64,000 bases of DNA from Chitinophaga pinensis. GTDB taxonomy: Bacteria; Bacteroidota; Bacteroidia; UBA4408. The notes under the pieces are model-generated. The model searched no databases. It saw only the letters and a list, made by a program, of their open reading frames with translations, and was not told the origin of the DNA. The stretch covers positions 186,001 through 250,000 of the forward strand of contig CAMAVS010000004.1 of the NCBI GenBank assembly GCA_945861665.1, in the 5' to 3' direction. The position numbers and the translations under genes were made by a program. Each line of letters begins with the position of its first letter. Positions within the stretch are counted from its first letter, which is position 1. Positions 9,416 through 17,810 of the stretch are shown piece by piece.

Positions 9416-11614
9416 CTAGTTCTTCACAATCTTCACTTGTTTCAATTCATTATCTGATTTTACTGTTACAAAATACATTCCATTTGATAAATTACTGATA
9501 TCCATTCTCACATTCTTTGAGTTCGAATATTTTTCTGATTTTACCAAGGCTCCGTTTAATTCCATTACGCTTACTTCTATTGATTTACTAATTGACCCTA
9601 AATTAATAGTTAATATTCCCGATGTTGGGTTTGGATAAACTATTATTCTTGAATCATTAAATCCATCATTTATTCCGGCACATAATACTACCGCTATTAA
9701 TGTAGAATCAATACCTGTACATCCATTTGCATTGGTGCTTGAGTAAACTACATAGTGATTTCCTAAGCCTGCGGTTGCCGGATTAAAGTTTCCACCTACT
9801 ACGCCTGCTCCACTAAAGGTTCCTCCTGCAGGAGTCGCATTTGGTAAAGCTACTGCTGCATCTCCTTCACAAATGGTATCATTTGCAAAAGCACTCAATA
9901 CAACTACTGGATTCAAATTTACAGTTAATGCTGTATGTAAAATACTATCACAACCCAGAGCGGATAACAAAGTATCTAGGTAAGTTGCTGCCGTGGTTTG
10001 ATAAGAACCACCTAACAATATACTATCACCTTGACACATTACAGCTGTTTTGTTTGTATTATAACTTAGATTTACTAAAACGTTAAATACACAGTTATTT
10101 GTATTACCTGAAGCATCTGTGATAGTATACATTACTGATGTAGTTCCAACATTAAAAGTTGTTCCACTTGCATCTGTAAATCCATTACCAATTGTTGCTC
10201 CTGTTAAGGTATATCCTACCGTTGAACCTGCACAATTATCGCTTGTATTGGTTGGTGCTATACCTGTGACTATAGGATTACAAACTGTTATGTTACCTAA
10301 ACAACTTATAGTTGGCAACTCACTGTCTACTACTGTAACGGTAAATGAACAAAGTGTTGAATTTCCTGCCGCATCTGTTACTCTATAGCTTTCTGTTGTT
10401 ACACCAATTGGAAATATTGAACCGCTTGGCAAACCTACTGTTAGAGCTGTTGTTGCAGAACAATTATCCGTTCCTACAGGAGCGTTAAATGTTACTACTG
10501 CACCACAAGTTCCTAAGGCATTGTTTACGGTTATATTACTCGGACAAATTATTGCTGGAACTTGATTATCTCTTACTGTTACTGTAAAAGAACAAACTGC
10601 TGTATTTCCTAAACCATCACTTACTTGAAAGGTATTTGTTGTTGTTCCTACTGGAAATAATGAACCACTCGCCAAACCTACCGTTTGGGTGGTGGTTGGT
10701 ACTCCACCAGGATAAGTAATAATAACTTCACCGTCCAATGTATTTACACCTGAAGTAGTTACCCCATTCAATACACCACCAATATAAGATGATCCGCCAC
10801 CACCGTGTCCATCCTCAGCACTACCACCACCACCATAATAACCACCACCACCACTGCCTCCGTGACCTTGGGGGTGATTTCCTGAAGCTCCTCCAACCCC
10901 TAGAAGTCCAGGAGAACCATTATAGGCTCCAACACCACTAACTCCTCCTACTCCTTGTATTGCACCACCACCATTCCTTCCGCCAAAACCACCTTCATTC
11001 CCACCAATTCCAGATAAACCACCACCATCACCACCATTACCATTACAACCAGAATATTCAACACCTCCACCACCAGCTGCAACAATTTTTCTGTCACTCA
11101 ATGCATTTCCACCTTGTCTAACATCTGATGCACCACCACCCCTTGAGCAAGTGTTAACATCAGGACAAGCAGCGCCTCCACCATTGTAGCCACCAACATT
11201 TCCCGCTTGTCCTCTTCCACCCACATAAATATTTAATACCTGACCAGGAACTACAGTCAAAGCACCTGAAGCAGAACCACCTAAACCTCCTCTTTGTCCA
11301 CACTGAGCATTATCATTACCACTTGTCCCACCTCTTGCACCTTTCGCAGCAATATTAATGGAAGTAACACCAGCAGGAACTGTAAATGTTTGAACTGCAC
11401 CGGTATAAATAAAGGTTCGTGTTTGTCCTACCCCACAAGGATTTACACCAACAGGAGTTACATACGTAACAACTGCACCACAAGTACCGGGTGTATTATT
11501 TACTGTTTGATTACCAGGACAAGTTATGGCTGGACACTGAGCAGAGACTATCTGCACCGATAACAAACCGACAAATGCTATTTTCGACCGTAAAAAATGT
11601 GTGTTAGTTTTCAT
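9416..11614 (-). CDS. Secreted glycine-rich HYR-domain protein with T9SS type A sorting domain
   Basis: Counting from the ATG at 11614 (preferred over the one at 11626 because it gives a compact signal peptide), the protein has 732 residues. It has a Sec signal peptide ending ...VSAQ, then a first HYR-like repeat split by a large glycine-rich region (about residues 60-310, with motifs GGGGYYGGGG and GGGGSSYIGG). Two or three further HYR modules follow (about 310-520; each contains TCPGN/ICPSNITVNN and GTCGAVV). A PKD/Ig-like stretch comes next, and last a T9SS C-terminal domain (YPNPTSG ... MDISNLSNGMYFV ... KIVKN). The expected location is the cell surface or secreted. Adhesin-like function is inference. 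The coding strand is unusually GC-rich in the Gly block. Confidence 0.88.
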   Translation of the reverse strand: MKTNTHFLRSKIAFVGLLSVQIVSAQCPAITCPGNQTVNNTPGTCGAVVTYVTPVGVNPCGVGQTRTFIYTGAVQTFTVPAGVTSINIAAKGARGGTSGNDNAQCGQRGGLGGSASGALTVVPGQVLNIYVGGRGQAGNVGGYNGGGAACPDVNTCSRGGGASDVRQGGNALSDRKIVAAGGGGVEYSGCNGNGGDGGGLSGIGGNEGGFGGRNGGGAIQGVGGVSGVGAYNGSPGLLGVGGASGNHPQGHGGSGGGGYYGGGGSAEDGHGGGGSSYIGGVLNGVTTSGVNTLDGEVIITYPGGVPTTTQTVGLASGSLFPVGTTTNTFQVSDGLGNTAVCSFTVTVRDNQVPAIICPSNITVNNALGTCGAVVTFNAPVGTDNCSATTALTVGLPSGSIFPIGVTTESYRVTDAAGNSTLCSFTVTVVDSELPTISCLGNITVCNPIVTGIAPTNTSDNCAGSTVGYTLTGATIGNGFTDASGTTFNVGTTSVMYTITDASGNTNNCVFNVLVNLSYNTNKTAVMCQGDSILLGGSYQTTAATYLDTLLSALGCDSILHTALTVNLNPVVVLSAFANDTICEGDAAVALPNATPAGGTFSGAGVVGGNFNPATAGLGNHYVVYSSTNANGCTGIDSTLIAVVLCAGINDGFNDSRIIVYPNPTSGILTINLGSISKSIEVSVMELNGALVKSEKYSNSKNVRMDISNLSNGMYFVTVKSDNELKQVKIVKN

Positions 11615-11684
11615 AATAAATGACATTATTAGTTAAAATTGTTTTTTCGAAAGTACAATATATTTTTAAAAGAAAAAAATGACA

Positions 11685-11966
11685 TTAAACATATAAAGCC
11701 TTGTTATAATTTTCCATTGCACTTTTATCATCGTTTTGATCGTATCTTTTATCTTCGAATACTTAATAGACTTCAAAGTTTTTGGGTTCAATTGCAATAG
11801 CATTATTAAAGTCGATAATAAATCCAATCATATCTACTTCTTTAAACTTTTCGGTTCCGCTTTTAATTAAAGCTGTAACATTATCCTTTTGTGTAAATAA
11901 AAAAAGCATATGCAGAGATAATAATAGAATTGATGTTTTAAAATTTCTCATTAGAAAAGACAACAA
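11685..11966 (-). pseudogene. TPR-repeat gene remnant with an in-frame stop
   Basis: From 11966 the frame reads a hydrophobic leader and a first TPR unit (GTEKFKEVD...DFNNAIAIEPKN). It then meets TAA at 11763-11765 exactly one residue into the next repeat. The same frame continues past the stop with KRYDQNDDKSAMENYNKAL, in perfect TPR register, before ending at 11685. So the stop falls in what should be one repeat, without a frameshift. Only about two repeats remain, short for a TPR protein. It fills the 470-bp gap between the T9SS gene and the ABC-F gene; nothing else was seen there besides the ABC-F promoter. Confidence 0.7.
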
Positions 11967-12047
11967 GTGGTAAGTGAATTTTCAACTATTAATAGCAAAC
12001 AAATATAAAATAGACTTTTACAAAATCAATGCAAGGAAGCACAACTA

Positions 12048-12077
12048 TTGGTTATTTAGCATATTTTACTACCTTTG
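12048..12077 (+). promoter_or_regulatory. Promoter of the ABC-F gene
   Basis: TTG at 12048-12050, a 19-bp spacer and TACCTTTG at 12070-12077: a textbook Bacteroidota promoter. The leader to the ATG is about 15-20 nt. Confidence 0.75.
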
Positions 12078-12098
12078 CAGCCCAAAATTTAAAACAAA

Positions 12099-13727
12099 AT
12101 GATTGCTACCAGTAACGTTACCTTACAGTATGGAAAAAGGATACTTTTTGAAAAAGTAAGCATACAATTTACTGCCGGTAACTGTTATGGACTTATTGGT
12201 GCAAATGGGGCTGGAAAAACCACCTTTTTGAAAATACTTTCAGGTGAAATAGAACCACAAGCTGGGCAAGTGTCTATAACACCTGGGGAACGTTTATCGG
12301 TACTGAACCAAAATCAGAATGAATTTGACTCTATTATGGTATTAAATACTGTAATAATGGGCAACAAAAAGCTATATAAAGTAATTCATGAAAAAGAAGC
12401 CATTTATTCGAAAGCCGATTTTTCGGATGCTGATGGTTTAAAGGCGGCCGAATTAGAAAATGAGTTTGTAGAAATGAATGGTTGGGATGCGGAAACAAAT
12501 GCATCTGAGTTGTTGAGCAGTTTAGGGATAAAAGAAAACCTGCACGCTAAATTAATGAAGGAATTAAGTGGAAGCGAGAAAGTACGTGTTTTGTTGGCTC
12601 AAGCTTTATTCGGAAATCCAGATGTATTGTTATTGGATGAGCCTACAAATAACTTAGATGTTGAAACAATTATGTGGCTTGAAGATTTTTTAGCCAATTT
12701 TCAGAATACAGTTATTGTAATTTCCCACGATCGCCACTTTCTAGACTCCGTTTGTACACATATAGCAGATATTGACTTTAATCAAATAAGTGTTTTTACA
12801 GGCAATTACTCCTTTTGGTATGAATCAAGCCAATTGATACTTAAGCAAAAACAAGATGCAAACAAAAAAACGGATGATAAACGAAAGGAGCTTCAAGAAT
12901 TCGTTGCCCGTTTCAGTGCAAATGCATCAAAATCAAGGCAAGCTACTTCCCGAAAAAAATTGTTAGAAAAATTAGTGTTGGATGAAATTAAACCTTCAAC
13001 ACGAAAATACCCATACATCGTATTTACTCCAAAATCGGCTTCACGAAACCAAATACTAGAAGTAAATAATATTAAGAAGAAAATAGACGGTGTTGAGCTA
13101 TTTAAAAATATGAACTTCACTTTGGAGAGTGGCGACAAAGTTGCTTTTTTAAGCAAAGACGGCTTTTCTGTGACCACCATTTTTGATATTTTAATGGGAG
13201 AAAGTAAACCAGATATTGGAGAATTTAAGTGGGGAGGAACATGTACGCAATCCTATTTTAATAAAAACAACGGTCATTATTTTAATGTTGATTATAATTT
13301 AATTGATTGGTTAGCTCAATATTCTGAAGAAAAGGATCAAAGTTGGATACGTAGTTTTTTAGGAAAAATGTTATTTACTGGTGAGGAATCGCTAAAGAAA
13401 TGTAAGGTTCTTTCGGGAGGTGAAAAGGTTCGTTGTTTAATTGCTAAAATGATGCTGGACGGAGCCAACACCTTGATATTAGACCAGCCTACGAACCACT
13501 TAGATTTGGAATCCATCACTTCATTAAATGATTCCTTGGTAAATTTTAAAGGTAATTTATTGTTTGCCTCACATGATCACCAGTTTTTACAAACTATTGC
13601 TAATCGCATTATTGAAATAACGCCAAATGGAATTATTGACCGTAAAATGAGTTACGATGAGTACATTTCAGACCCAACTATACAAGAAATAAAGACAAGT
13701 TTATATCACAAAGCTGTTTCACAATAA
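12099..13727 (+). CDS. ABC-F family ATPase (YkpA/YbiT-like)
   Basis: Two ABC ATPase domains lie in one 542-residue soluble chain without membrane segments, the layout of ABC-F ribosome-associated factors. Domain 1 has Walker A GANGAGKTT (34-42), signature LSGSEKVR and Walker B LLDEPTNNLD. The linker (about 240-310) is Lys/Arg-rich. Domain 2 has signature LSGGEKVR, but its Walker A region is degenerate (SKDGFSVTT; no Gly-Lys pair), as I recall for the Bacillus YkpA group. Its Walker B reads LILDQPTNHLD, with Gln at residue 463 where the catalytic Glu belongs. Domain 2 may therefore bind but not hydrolyse ATP. hutH begins 30 bp downstream on the same strand. The role is probably rescue or tuning of translation; antibiotic protection cannot be judged. 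Confidence 0.88.
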   Translation: MIATSNVTLQYGKRILFEKVSIQFTAGNCYGLIGANGAGKTTFLKILSGEIEPQAGQVSITPGERLSVLNQNQNEFDSIMVLNTVIMGNKKLYKVIHEKEAIYSKADFSDADGLKAAELENEFVEMNGWDAETNASELLSSLGIKENLHAKLMKELSGSEKVRVLLAQALFGNPDVLLLDEPTNNLDVETIMWLEDFLANFQNTVIVISHDRHFLDSVCTHIADIDFNQISVFTGNYSFWYESSQLILKQKQDANKKTDDKRKELQEFVARFSANASKSRQATSRKKLLEKLVLDEIKPSTRKYPYIVFTPKSASRNQILEVNNIKKKIDGVELFKNMNFTLESGDKVAFLSKDGFSVTTIFDILMGESKPDIGEFKWGGTCTQSYFNKNNGHYFNVDYNLIDWLAQYSEEKDQSWIRSFLGKMLFTGEESLKKCKVLSGGEKVRCLIAKMMLDGANTLILDQPTNHLDLESITSLNDSLVNFKGNLLFASHDHQFLQTIANRIIEITPNGIIDRKMSYDEYISDPTIQEIKTSLYHKAVSQ

Positions 13728-13757
13728 ATTCGCTACATTTGAATTAGTAGTTCGAAA

Positions 13758-15236
13758 ATGAAAAGTCATAATATATCCCCTGCACAATTAACATTCGAAA
13801 TTATTTCGGAAATACTAGCTGAAAAAAAAACGCTGAGTTTATCGGCTGAAGCAAAGAAAAGAATAAGCAATTGCAGAACTTTTCTAGAAAAAAAACTAGC
13901 TGCTTCAAAAGCCCCTATTTATGGAATTAACACGGGATTTGGCTCATTGTGCGATGTCAAAATATCGAATAGTGATTTAGAAAAACTACAACAAAACTTA
14001 GTAATGTCGCACGCTTGTGGAACCGGTGACGAAGTTCCTCAAGATATTGTAAAGTTGATGTTGTTATTAAAAATTCAATCCTTGTCGTACGGAAATTCGG
14101 GAGTGCAATTACAAACCGTTGAACGACTTATTTATTTTTTCAATAATGACATTTTACCTGTAATTTACACACAGGGTTCATTGGGTGCATCGGGCGATTT
14201 AGCACCATTAGCACATTTATCCTTACCACTGTTGGGAATGGGTGAAGTTTACAACAAAGGAAAAAAACAAGCGGTTGCCGATTTATACAAGGTTTTAAAA
14301 TTAAAACCGATTAAGCTTAAATCGAAAGAAGGCTTGGCTTTATTAAATGGAACACAGTTTATGAGTGCATATGGTACTTGGTGCATCTTAAAATCGAAAC
14401 AAATTGTTGAACAAAGTAACCTTATTGCCAGCATTTCGTTAGATGCTTTTGATTGTAGAATTGACCCTTTTAAAGAGCATATACAAAGTATACGTCCACA
14501 TAAAGGACAAATACTTACTGCTAAAAAAATTAGAGAAAATTTAAAGGGCAGTTCAATATCAAAAAGCGAAAAAAGCCAAGTTCAAGACCCCTACTCTTTC
14601 CGCTGCATTCCTCAAGTTCACGGAGCTTCGCACGATGCTATAGAATATAGTTCATCAGTATTTTTAGTAGAAATAAATTCGGTTACAGATAACCCAACCA
14701 TTTTTCCGGACAAAGACGAGATAATTTCGGGAGGTAATTTTCATGGACAACCCTTAGCAATTGCACTTGATTTATTGTGTATTGCATTGGCTGAACTAGG
14801 AAGCATATCTGAGAGAAGAACATATTTACTTATTTCAGGTCAACGTGGGTTACCACCATTTTTGGTAGTAAAAGCAGGTTTAAATTCCGGTTTTATGATA
14901 CCTCAGTATACAGCAGCATCTATTGTGAGTCAAAGTAAGCAATTGTGTACACCCGCTTCTGTAGATTCGATTGTTTCTTCAAACGGGCAAGAAGATCATG
15001 TAAGTATGGGAGCAAATGCAGCAACAAAAGCGTATAAAGTAGTTGAAAATACACAACGCATATTGGCAATTGAACTTTTTACTGCCGCTCAGGCATTGGA
15101 TTTCAAAAGACCGCTTAAATCATCCTCTGTGGTTGAAAAGTTTATAAACGATTATCGCAAAAAAATCCCATTTATTAAAGAAGATAAAATACTTCATCCT
15201 GAGATTGAGAAAACGATTCGTTTTTTAAACAATTAA
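13758..15236 (+). CDS. hutH: Histidine ammonia-lyase
   Basis: The enzyme deaminates L-histidine to urocanate, the first step of histidine use. The Ala-Ser-Gly triad that forms the MIO cofactor is at residues 144-146 within GSLGASGDLAPLAH. The YGINTGFG motif with the catalytic Tyr is at 55-62. The active-site stretch SVDSIVSSNGQEDHVSMG is also present. The length of 492 residues is normal for HAL. The rest of the hut pathway (hutU, hutI, hutG) is not in the window. A tyrosine ammonia-lyase or aminomutase from the same superfamily is the main alternative; the SNGQEDHVSMG region favours histidine. It converges with dapA; the stop codons are only 3 bp apart. Confidence 0.88.
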   Translation: MKSHNISPAQLTFEIISEILAEKKTLSLSAEAKKRISNCRTFLEKKLAASKAPIYGINTGFGSLCDVKISNSDLEKLQQNLVMSHACGTGDEVPQDIVKLMLLLKIQSLSYGNSGVQLQTVERLIYFFNNDILPVIYTQGSLGASGDLAPLAHLSLPLLGMGEVYNKGKKQAVADLYKVLKLKPIKLKSKEGLALLNGTQFMSAYGTWCILKSKQIVEQSNLIASISLDAFDCRIDPFKEHIQSIRPHKGQILTAKKIRENLKGSSISKSEKSQVQDPYSFRCIPQVHGASHDAIEYSSSVFLVEINSVTDNPTIFPDKDEIISGGNFHGQPLAIALDLLCIALAELGSISERRTYLLISGQRGLPPFLVVKAGLNSGFMIPQYTAASIVSQSKQLCTPASVDSIVSSNGQEDHVSMGANAATKAYKVVENTQRILAIELFTAAQALDFKRPLKSSSVVEKFINDYRKKIPFIKEDKILHPEIEKTIRFLNN

Positions 15237-15239
15237 TTT

Positions 15240-16121
15240 CTAATTACCTTTCTTAATTAATTCTTCAAGCTTTTTAAATACGGTTGAATTAATCTTTACA
15301 AGAGGCAAGCGTATTAAATCATCGCAAATATGTAACAATTTTAACGCAGCTTTTATTCCAGCCGGGTTTCCATCGGCAAATAACTGTTCAGTAATTTCAA
15401 AGGTTTTATAATGTAATTCTCGCGCAGCATGAAAATCGTTTGCTAAACACTTGCGAACCATTTCGGAAAACTCTTTTGGAAAAGCATTTGCAACAACTGA
15501 TATAACACCATCTCCACCCGCTGACATAATAGGCAAGGTTAAATTATCATCACCCGATATTACCAAAAAACCTGGTAGTCTGTTCTTTATAATCTGCATA
15601 GTTTGCTCAATAATACCCGATGCTTCTTTGATGGCAATAATATTTTTAAAATCATTTGCCAAACGTAAAGTAGTAGCTGCAGTTATGTTTGAAGCCGTTC
15701 GCCCGGGAACATTATACAATATTATTGGTAAAGGAGACTTCTCGCTTATTGCTTTATAGTGTTGGTAAATACCCTCCTGAGTTGGCTTATTGTAATATGG
15801 CGAAACGGACAAGATTGCCGATATGCCAGAAAAATCTAAATTTTCAAAAGCTTCTACAATTTCTGCGGTGTTGCTACCACCTAAGCCCAATACAATTGGC
15901 ACTCTCGCATTTACTGTTCTTACTACGTGTTTAACTACTTCCCTTTTTTCTTCTTTGCTAAGTGTTACAGATTCACCGGTGGTTCCAAGAACAACTACAT
16001 ACTCAATTTTGTTTGTAATAATATGCTCAATCAGTTTTGTTAATGAAGTATAATCTACTTCATTTTTTGTATTAAATGGAGTTACAATTGCAACTCCTGT
16101 CCCCTTTAAATTTAGCACCAT
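15240..16121 (-). CDS. dapA: 4-hydroxy-tetrahydrodipicolinate synthase
   Basis: It condenses pyruvate and aspartate semialdehyde in the lysine/diaminopimelate pathway. Numbered from the preferred start at 16121, the pyruvate-binding GTTGE is at 46-50, the catalytic Tyr at 136 (YNVPGRT) and the Schiff-base Lys at 165 (IAIKEASG). The length is 293 residues, normal. The longer frame's ATG at 16142 lies on top of the -7 promoter element, so it cannot be the start. There is no neighbour in the lysine pathway; it converges with hutH. Family relatives (N-acetylneuraminate lyase, KDG aldolase) share the fold, but the motifs fit DapA best. Confidence 0.93.
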   Translation of the reverse strand: MVLNLKGTGVAIVTPFNTKNEVDYTSLTKLIEHIITNKIEYVVVLGTTGESVTLSKEEKREVVKHVVRTVNARVPIVLGLGGSNTAEIVEAFENLDFSGISAILSVSPYYNKPTQEGIYQHYKAISEKSPLPIILYNVPGRTASNITAATTLRLANDFKNIIAIKEASGIIEQTMQIIKNRLPGFLVISGDDNLTLPIMSAGGDGVISVVANAFPKEFSEMVRKCLANDFHAARELHYKTFEITEQLFADGNPAGIKAALKLLHICDDLIRLPLVKINSTVFKKLEELIKKGN

Positions 16122-16139
16122 ATTTAATAAATTAGATTG

Positions 16140-16147
16140 CAAATATA
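16140..16147 (-). promoter_or_regulatory. -7 promoter element of dapA
   Basis: TATATTTG on the minus strand, about 19 bp before the ATG at 16121. The -33 box is not clear. Its position decides the dapA start. Confidence 0.5.
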
Positions 16148-16259
16148 CTAAGAAACAGATTAGCGAATATTAAATATGAATGCTTATTATGCAAACATCT
16201 TCTGCTTTTTCAAAATCAACTTTCAAGTTATTAAAAGCAGTTAGTAAAAGTTATTTATG

Positions 16260-16281
16260 ATAAATCATGTTTGGGGCATTT
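16260..16281 (-). promoter_or_regulatory. Copy of the aroC-upstream motif, upstream of dapA
   Basis: On the minus strand AAATGCCCCAAACATGATTTAT, about 115 bp upstream of the dapA -7 element. Compare 5468-5490. Confidence 0.35.
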
Positions 16282-16310
16282 TATAAAAAACAGAAATTTT
16301 ACCGAAACAA

Positions 16311-17264
16311 CTACTGCTTAAAAAGAGAATCAACAAATTCATACTTATTAAACACCTGAAGGTCTTCCATTTTTTCACCTACACCTATGTATTTCACAGG
16401 AATTTTAAATTGATCGGAAATACCTATCACAACACCGCCTTTTGCTGTTCCATCAAGTTTAGTAAGTGCCAAGGCATTTACATCCGTAGCAGCAGTAAAT
16501 TGTTTACATTGTTCAATGGCATTTTGTCCCATAGAAGCATCCAGCACTAAAAGTATTTCGTGTGGAGCATTTTGGACTACCTTTTGCATCACATTTTTTA
16601 TTTTACTAAGCTCAGTCATCAAATTCACCTTGTTGTGCAATCTTCCCGCTGTATCAATAATAACAACGTCAACATTTTTTGTAATTGCCGAACTCAAAGT
16701 ATCAAATGCTACTGAAGCGGGGTCGGCATTCATACCTTGCGAAACAACTGGAACTCCTACCATTTCGCCCCAAATTTTTAATTGTTCAACAGCGGCTGCG
16801 CGAAATGTATCGGCCGCACCCAACATAACACTTTTTCCTGCTTTTTTAAATTGGTTTGACAATTTCCCTATTGTAGTAGTTTTACCTACTCCATTTACGC
16901 CAACAACCATTATCACATATGGTTTTATCCCTTTGGGAGTATCAAAATCTACTTTATTTTCCGTTCCATTTTCAACTAGCAAAGCCGATATCTCTTCTCG
17001 TAAAATAGTATTTAATTCGGTAGCTTCAATCTTTCGTTGCTTTTCAACCCGCTTTTGAATTTTTTCAATAATTCTTAAGGAAGTTTCAACCCCAACATCG
17101 GATGTTAAAAGCGTTTCTTCTAAATTAGCCAACACTTCGTCATCAATGGTGGCTTTGCCCATTACGACCTTTGCTAGTTTAGAGAAAAAACTTTGTTTGG
17201 TTATAAAAAGGCCCTTATCTAAATTTTCTTTTTTTTCCTTTGAAAAAAAACTAAAAATGCTCAT
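16311..17264 (-). CDS. ftsY: Signal recognition particle receptor FtsY
   Basis: This is the SRP receptor GTPase that docks ribosome-SRP complexes at the membrane. The NG domain is complete: the four-helix N region, P-loop GVNGVGKTT, DTAGRLHN, and TKLDGTAKGG with the guanine-specificity motif. From ATG 17264 (MSIFSFFSKEK) the protein has 317 residues and lacks the long acidic A domain of E. coli FtsY, as is usual in Bacteroidota. The amphipathic N-terminus could be the membrane-targeting helix. The more upstream ATG at 17282 gives an unlikely extension. It follows DUF4295 and rpmG on the same strand (110-bp gap). Confidence 0.94.
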   Translation of the reverse strand: MSIFSFFSKEKKENLDKGLFITKQSFFSKLAKVVMGKATIDDEVLANLEETLLTSDVGVETSLRIIEKIQKRVEKQRKIEATELNTILREEISALLVENGTENKVDFDTPKGIKPYVIMVVGVNGVGKTTTIGKLSNQFKKAGKSVMLGAADTFRAAAVEQLKIWGEMVGVPVVSQGMNADPASVAFDTLSSAITKNVDVVIIDTAGRLHNKVNLMTELSKIKNVMQKVVQNAPHEILLVLDASMGQNAIEQCKQFTAATDVNALALTKLDGTAKGGVVIGISDQFKIPVKYIGVGEKMEDLQVFNKYEFVDSLFKQ

Positions 17265-17374
17265 TGTTAACGTCTTTATCAAAAACAGAAAGCGGAATAT
17301 AATTATTCCGCTTTACTAATAAATATAATACTTACCTACAAATTCAAAAAAATTCGCAACAAACATTTACTTAC

Positions 17375-17530
17375 TTATTTCGAAGCAAGAAAATCTTTTA
17401 TATGATCGTTATGAACAATCTCTTCTTTAAAAGCATAAGCACCTGTTTTAGGCGATTTAACCATTTTAATAACTTTAGTAAAGTCTTTTCCTTTACCTGA
17501 TTTTAATGATGCAACAACTTTTTTAGCCAT
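17375..17530 (-). CDS. DUF4295 family protein (51 residues)
   Basis: A short basic protein starting MAKKVVASLKSGKGKDF and ending DFLASK, the DUF4295 family found in Bacteroidota. It is regularly placed between rpmG and ftsY, as here. It lies 18 bp downstream of rpmG on the same strand, so it is almost certainly in the same transcript. Its size, charge and neighbours suggest a ribosome-associated role, but the function is not known to me. Confidence 0.9.
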   Translation of the reverse strand: MAKKVVASLKSGKGKDFTKVIKMVKSPKTGAYAFKEEIVHNDHIKDFLASK

Positions 17531-17548
17531 TGTGTTTTTTTTTAGGTA

Positions 17549-17731
17549 TTATTTAATTTCTTTGTGAACTGTGCTCTTCTTCATAATTGGATTGTATTTC
17601 TTTAATTCCAATCTATCGGGAGTATTGCGTTTGTTTTTAGTGGTAATGTGACGAGATGTACCCGGTAAACCACTATTTTTATGCTCTGTGCATTCAAGAA
17701 TAACTTGTATTCTATTGCCTTTCTTAGCCAT
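17549..17731 (-). CDS. rpmG: Large ribosomal subunit protein bL33
   Basis: A 60-residue bL33 beginning [18 protein letters not shown] and ending in a basic tail ([11 protein letters not shown]). The zinc-binding cysteine pairs of C+ bL33 are absent (only one Cys), so it is a zinc-independent paralogue type. It has its own strong promoter at 17776-17806. In many Bacteroidota rpmB lies directly upstream; here a 1.4-kb peptidase gene separates them. Confidence 0.95.
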   Translation of the reverse strand: MAKKGNRIQVILECTEHKNSGLPGTSRHITTKNKRNTPDRLELKKYNPIMKKSTVHKEIK

Positions 17732-17775
17732 TTTGTTTTATTTTTAAGATATTACACGTTTTTTAAAACGGGTTG

Positions 17776-17806
17776 CAAATGTATCATTTTTATTTAAAAT
17801 TTCCAA
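17776..17806 (-). promoter_or_regulatory. Promoter of rpmG-DUF4295
   Basis: On the minus strand: TTG at 17806-17804, a 20-bp spacer, and TACATTTG at 17783-17776, followed by GCAACCC. A similar GC(A/G)(A/T/G)CCC follows the -7 element before rpmB, rpsU and the ABC-F gene. Confidence 0.75.
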
Positions 17807-17810
17807 AAAA

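Noticed and set aside
16516-17058. 180-codon plus-strand frame inside ftsY
   Set aside because: Lies entirely on the complement of the conserved GTPase domain; Thr/Ser-rich shadow without motif.
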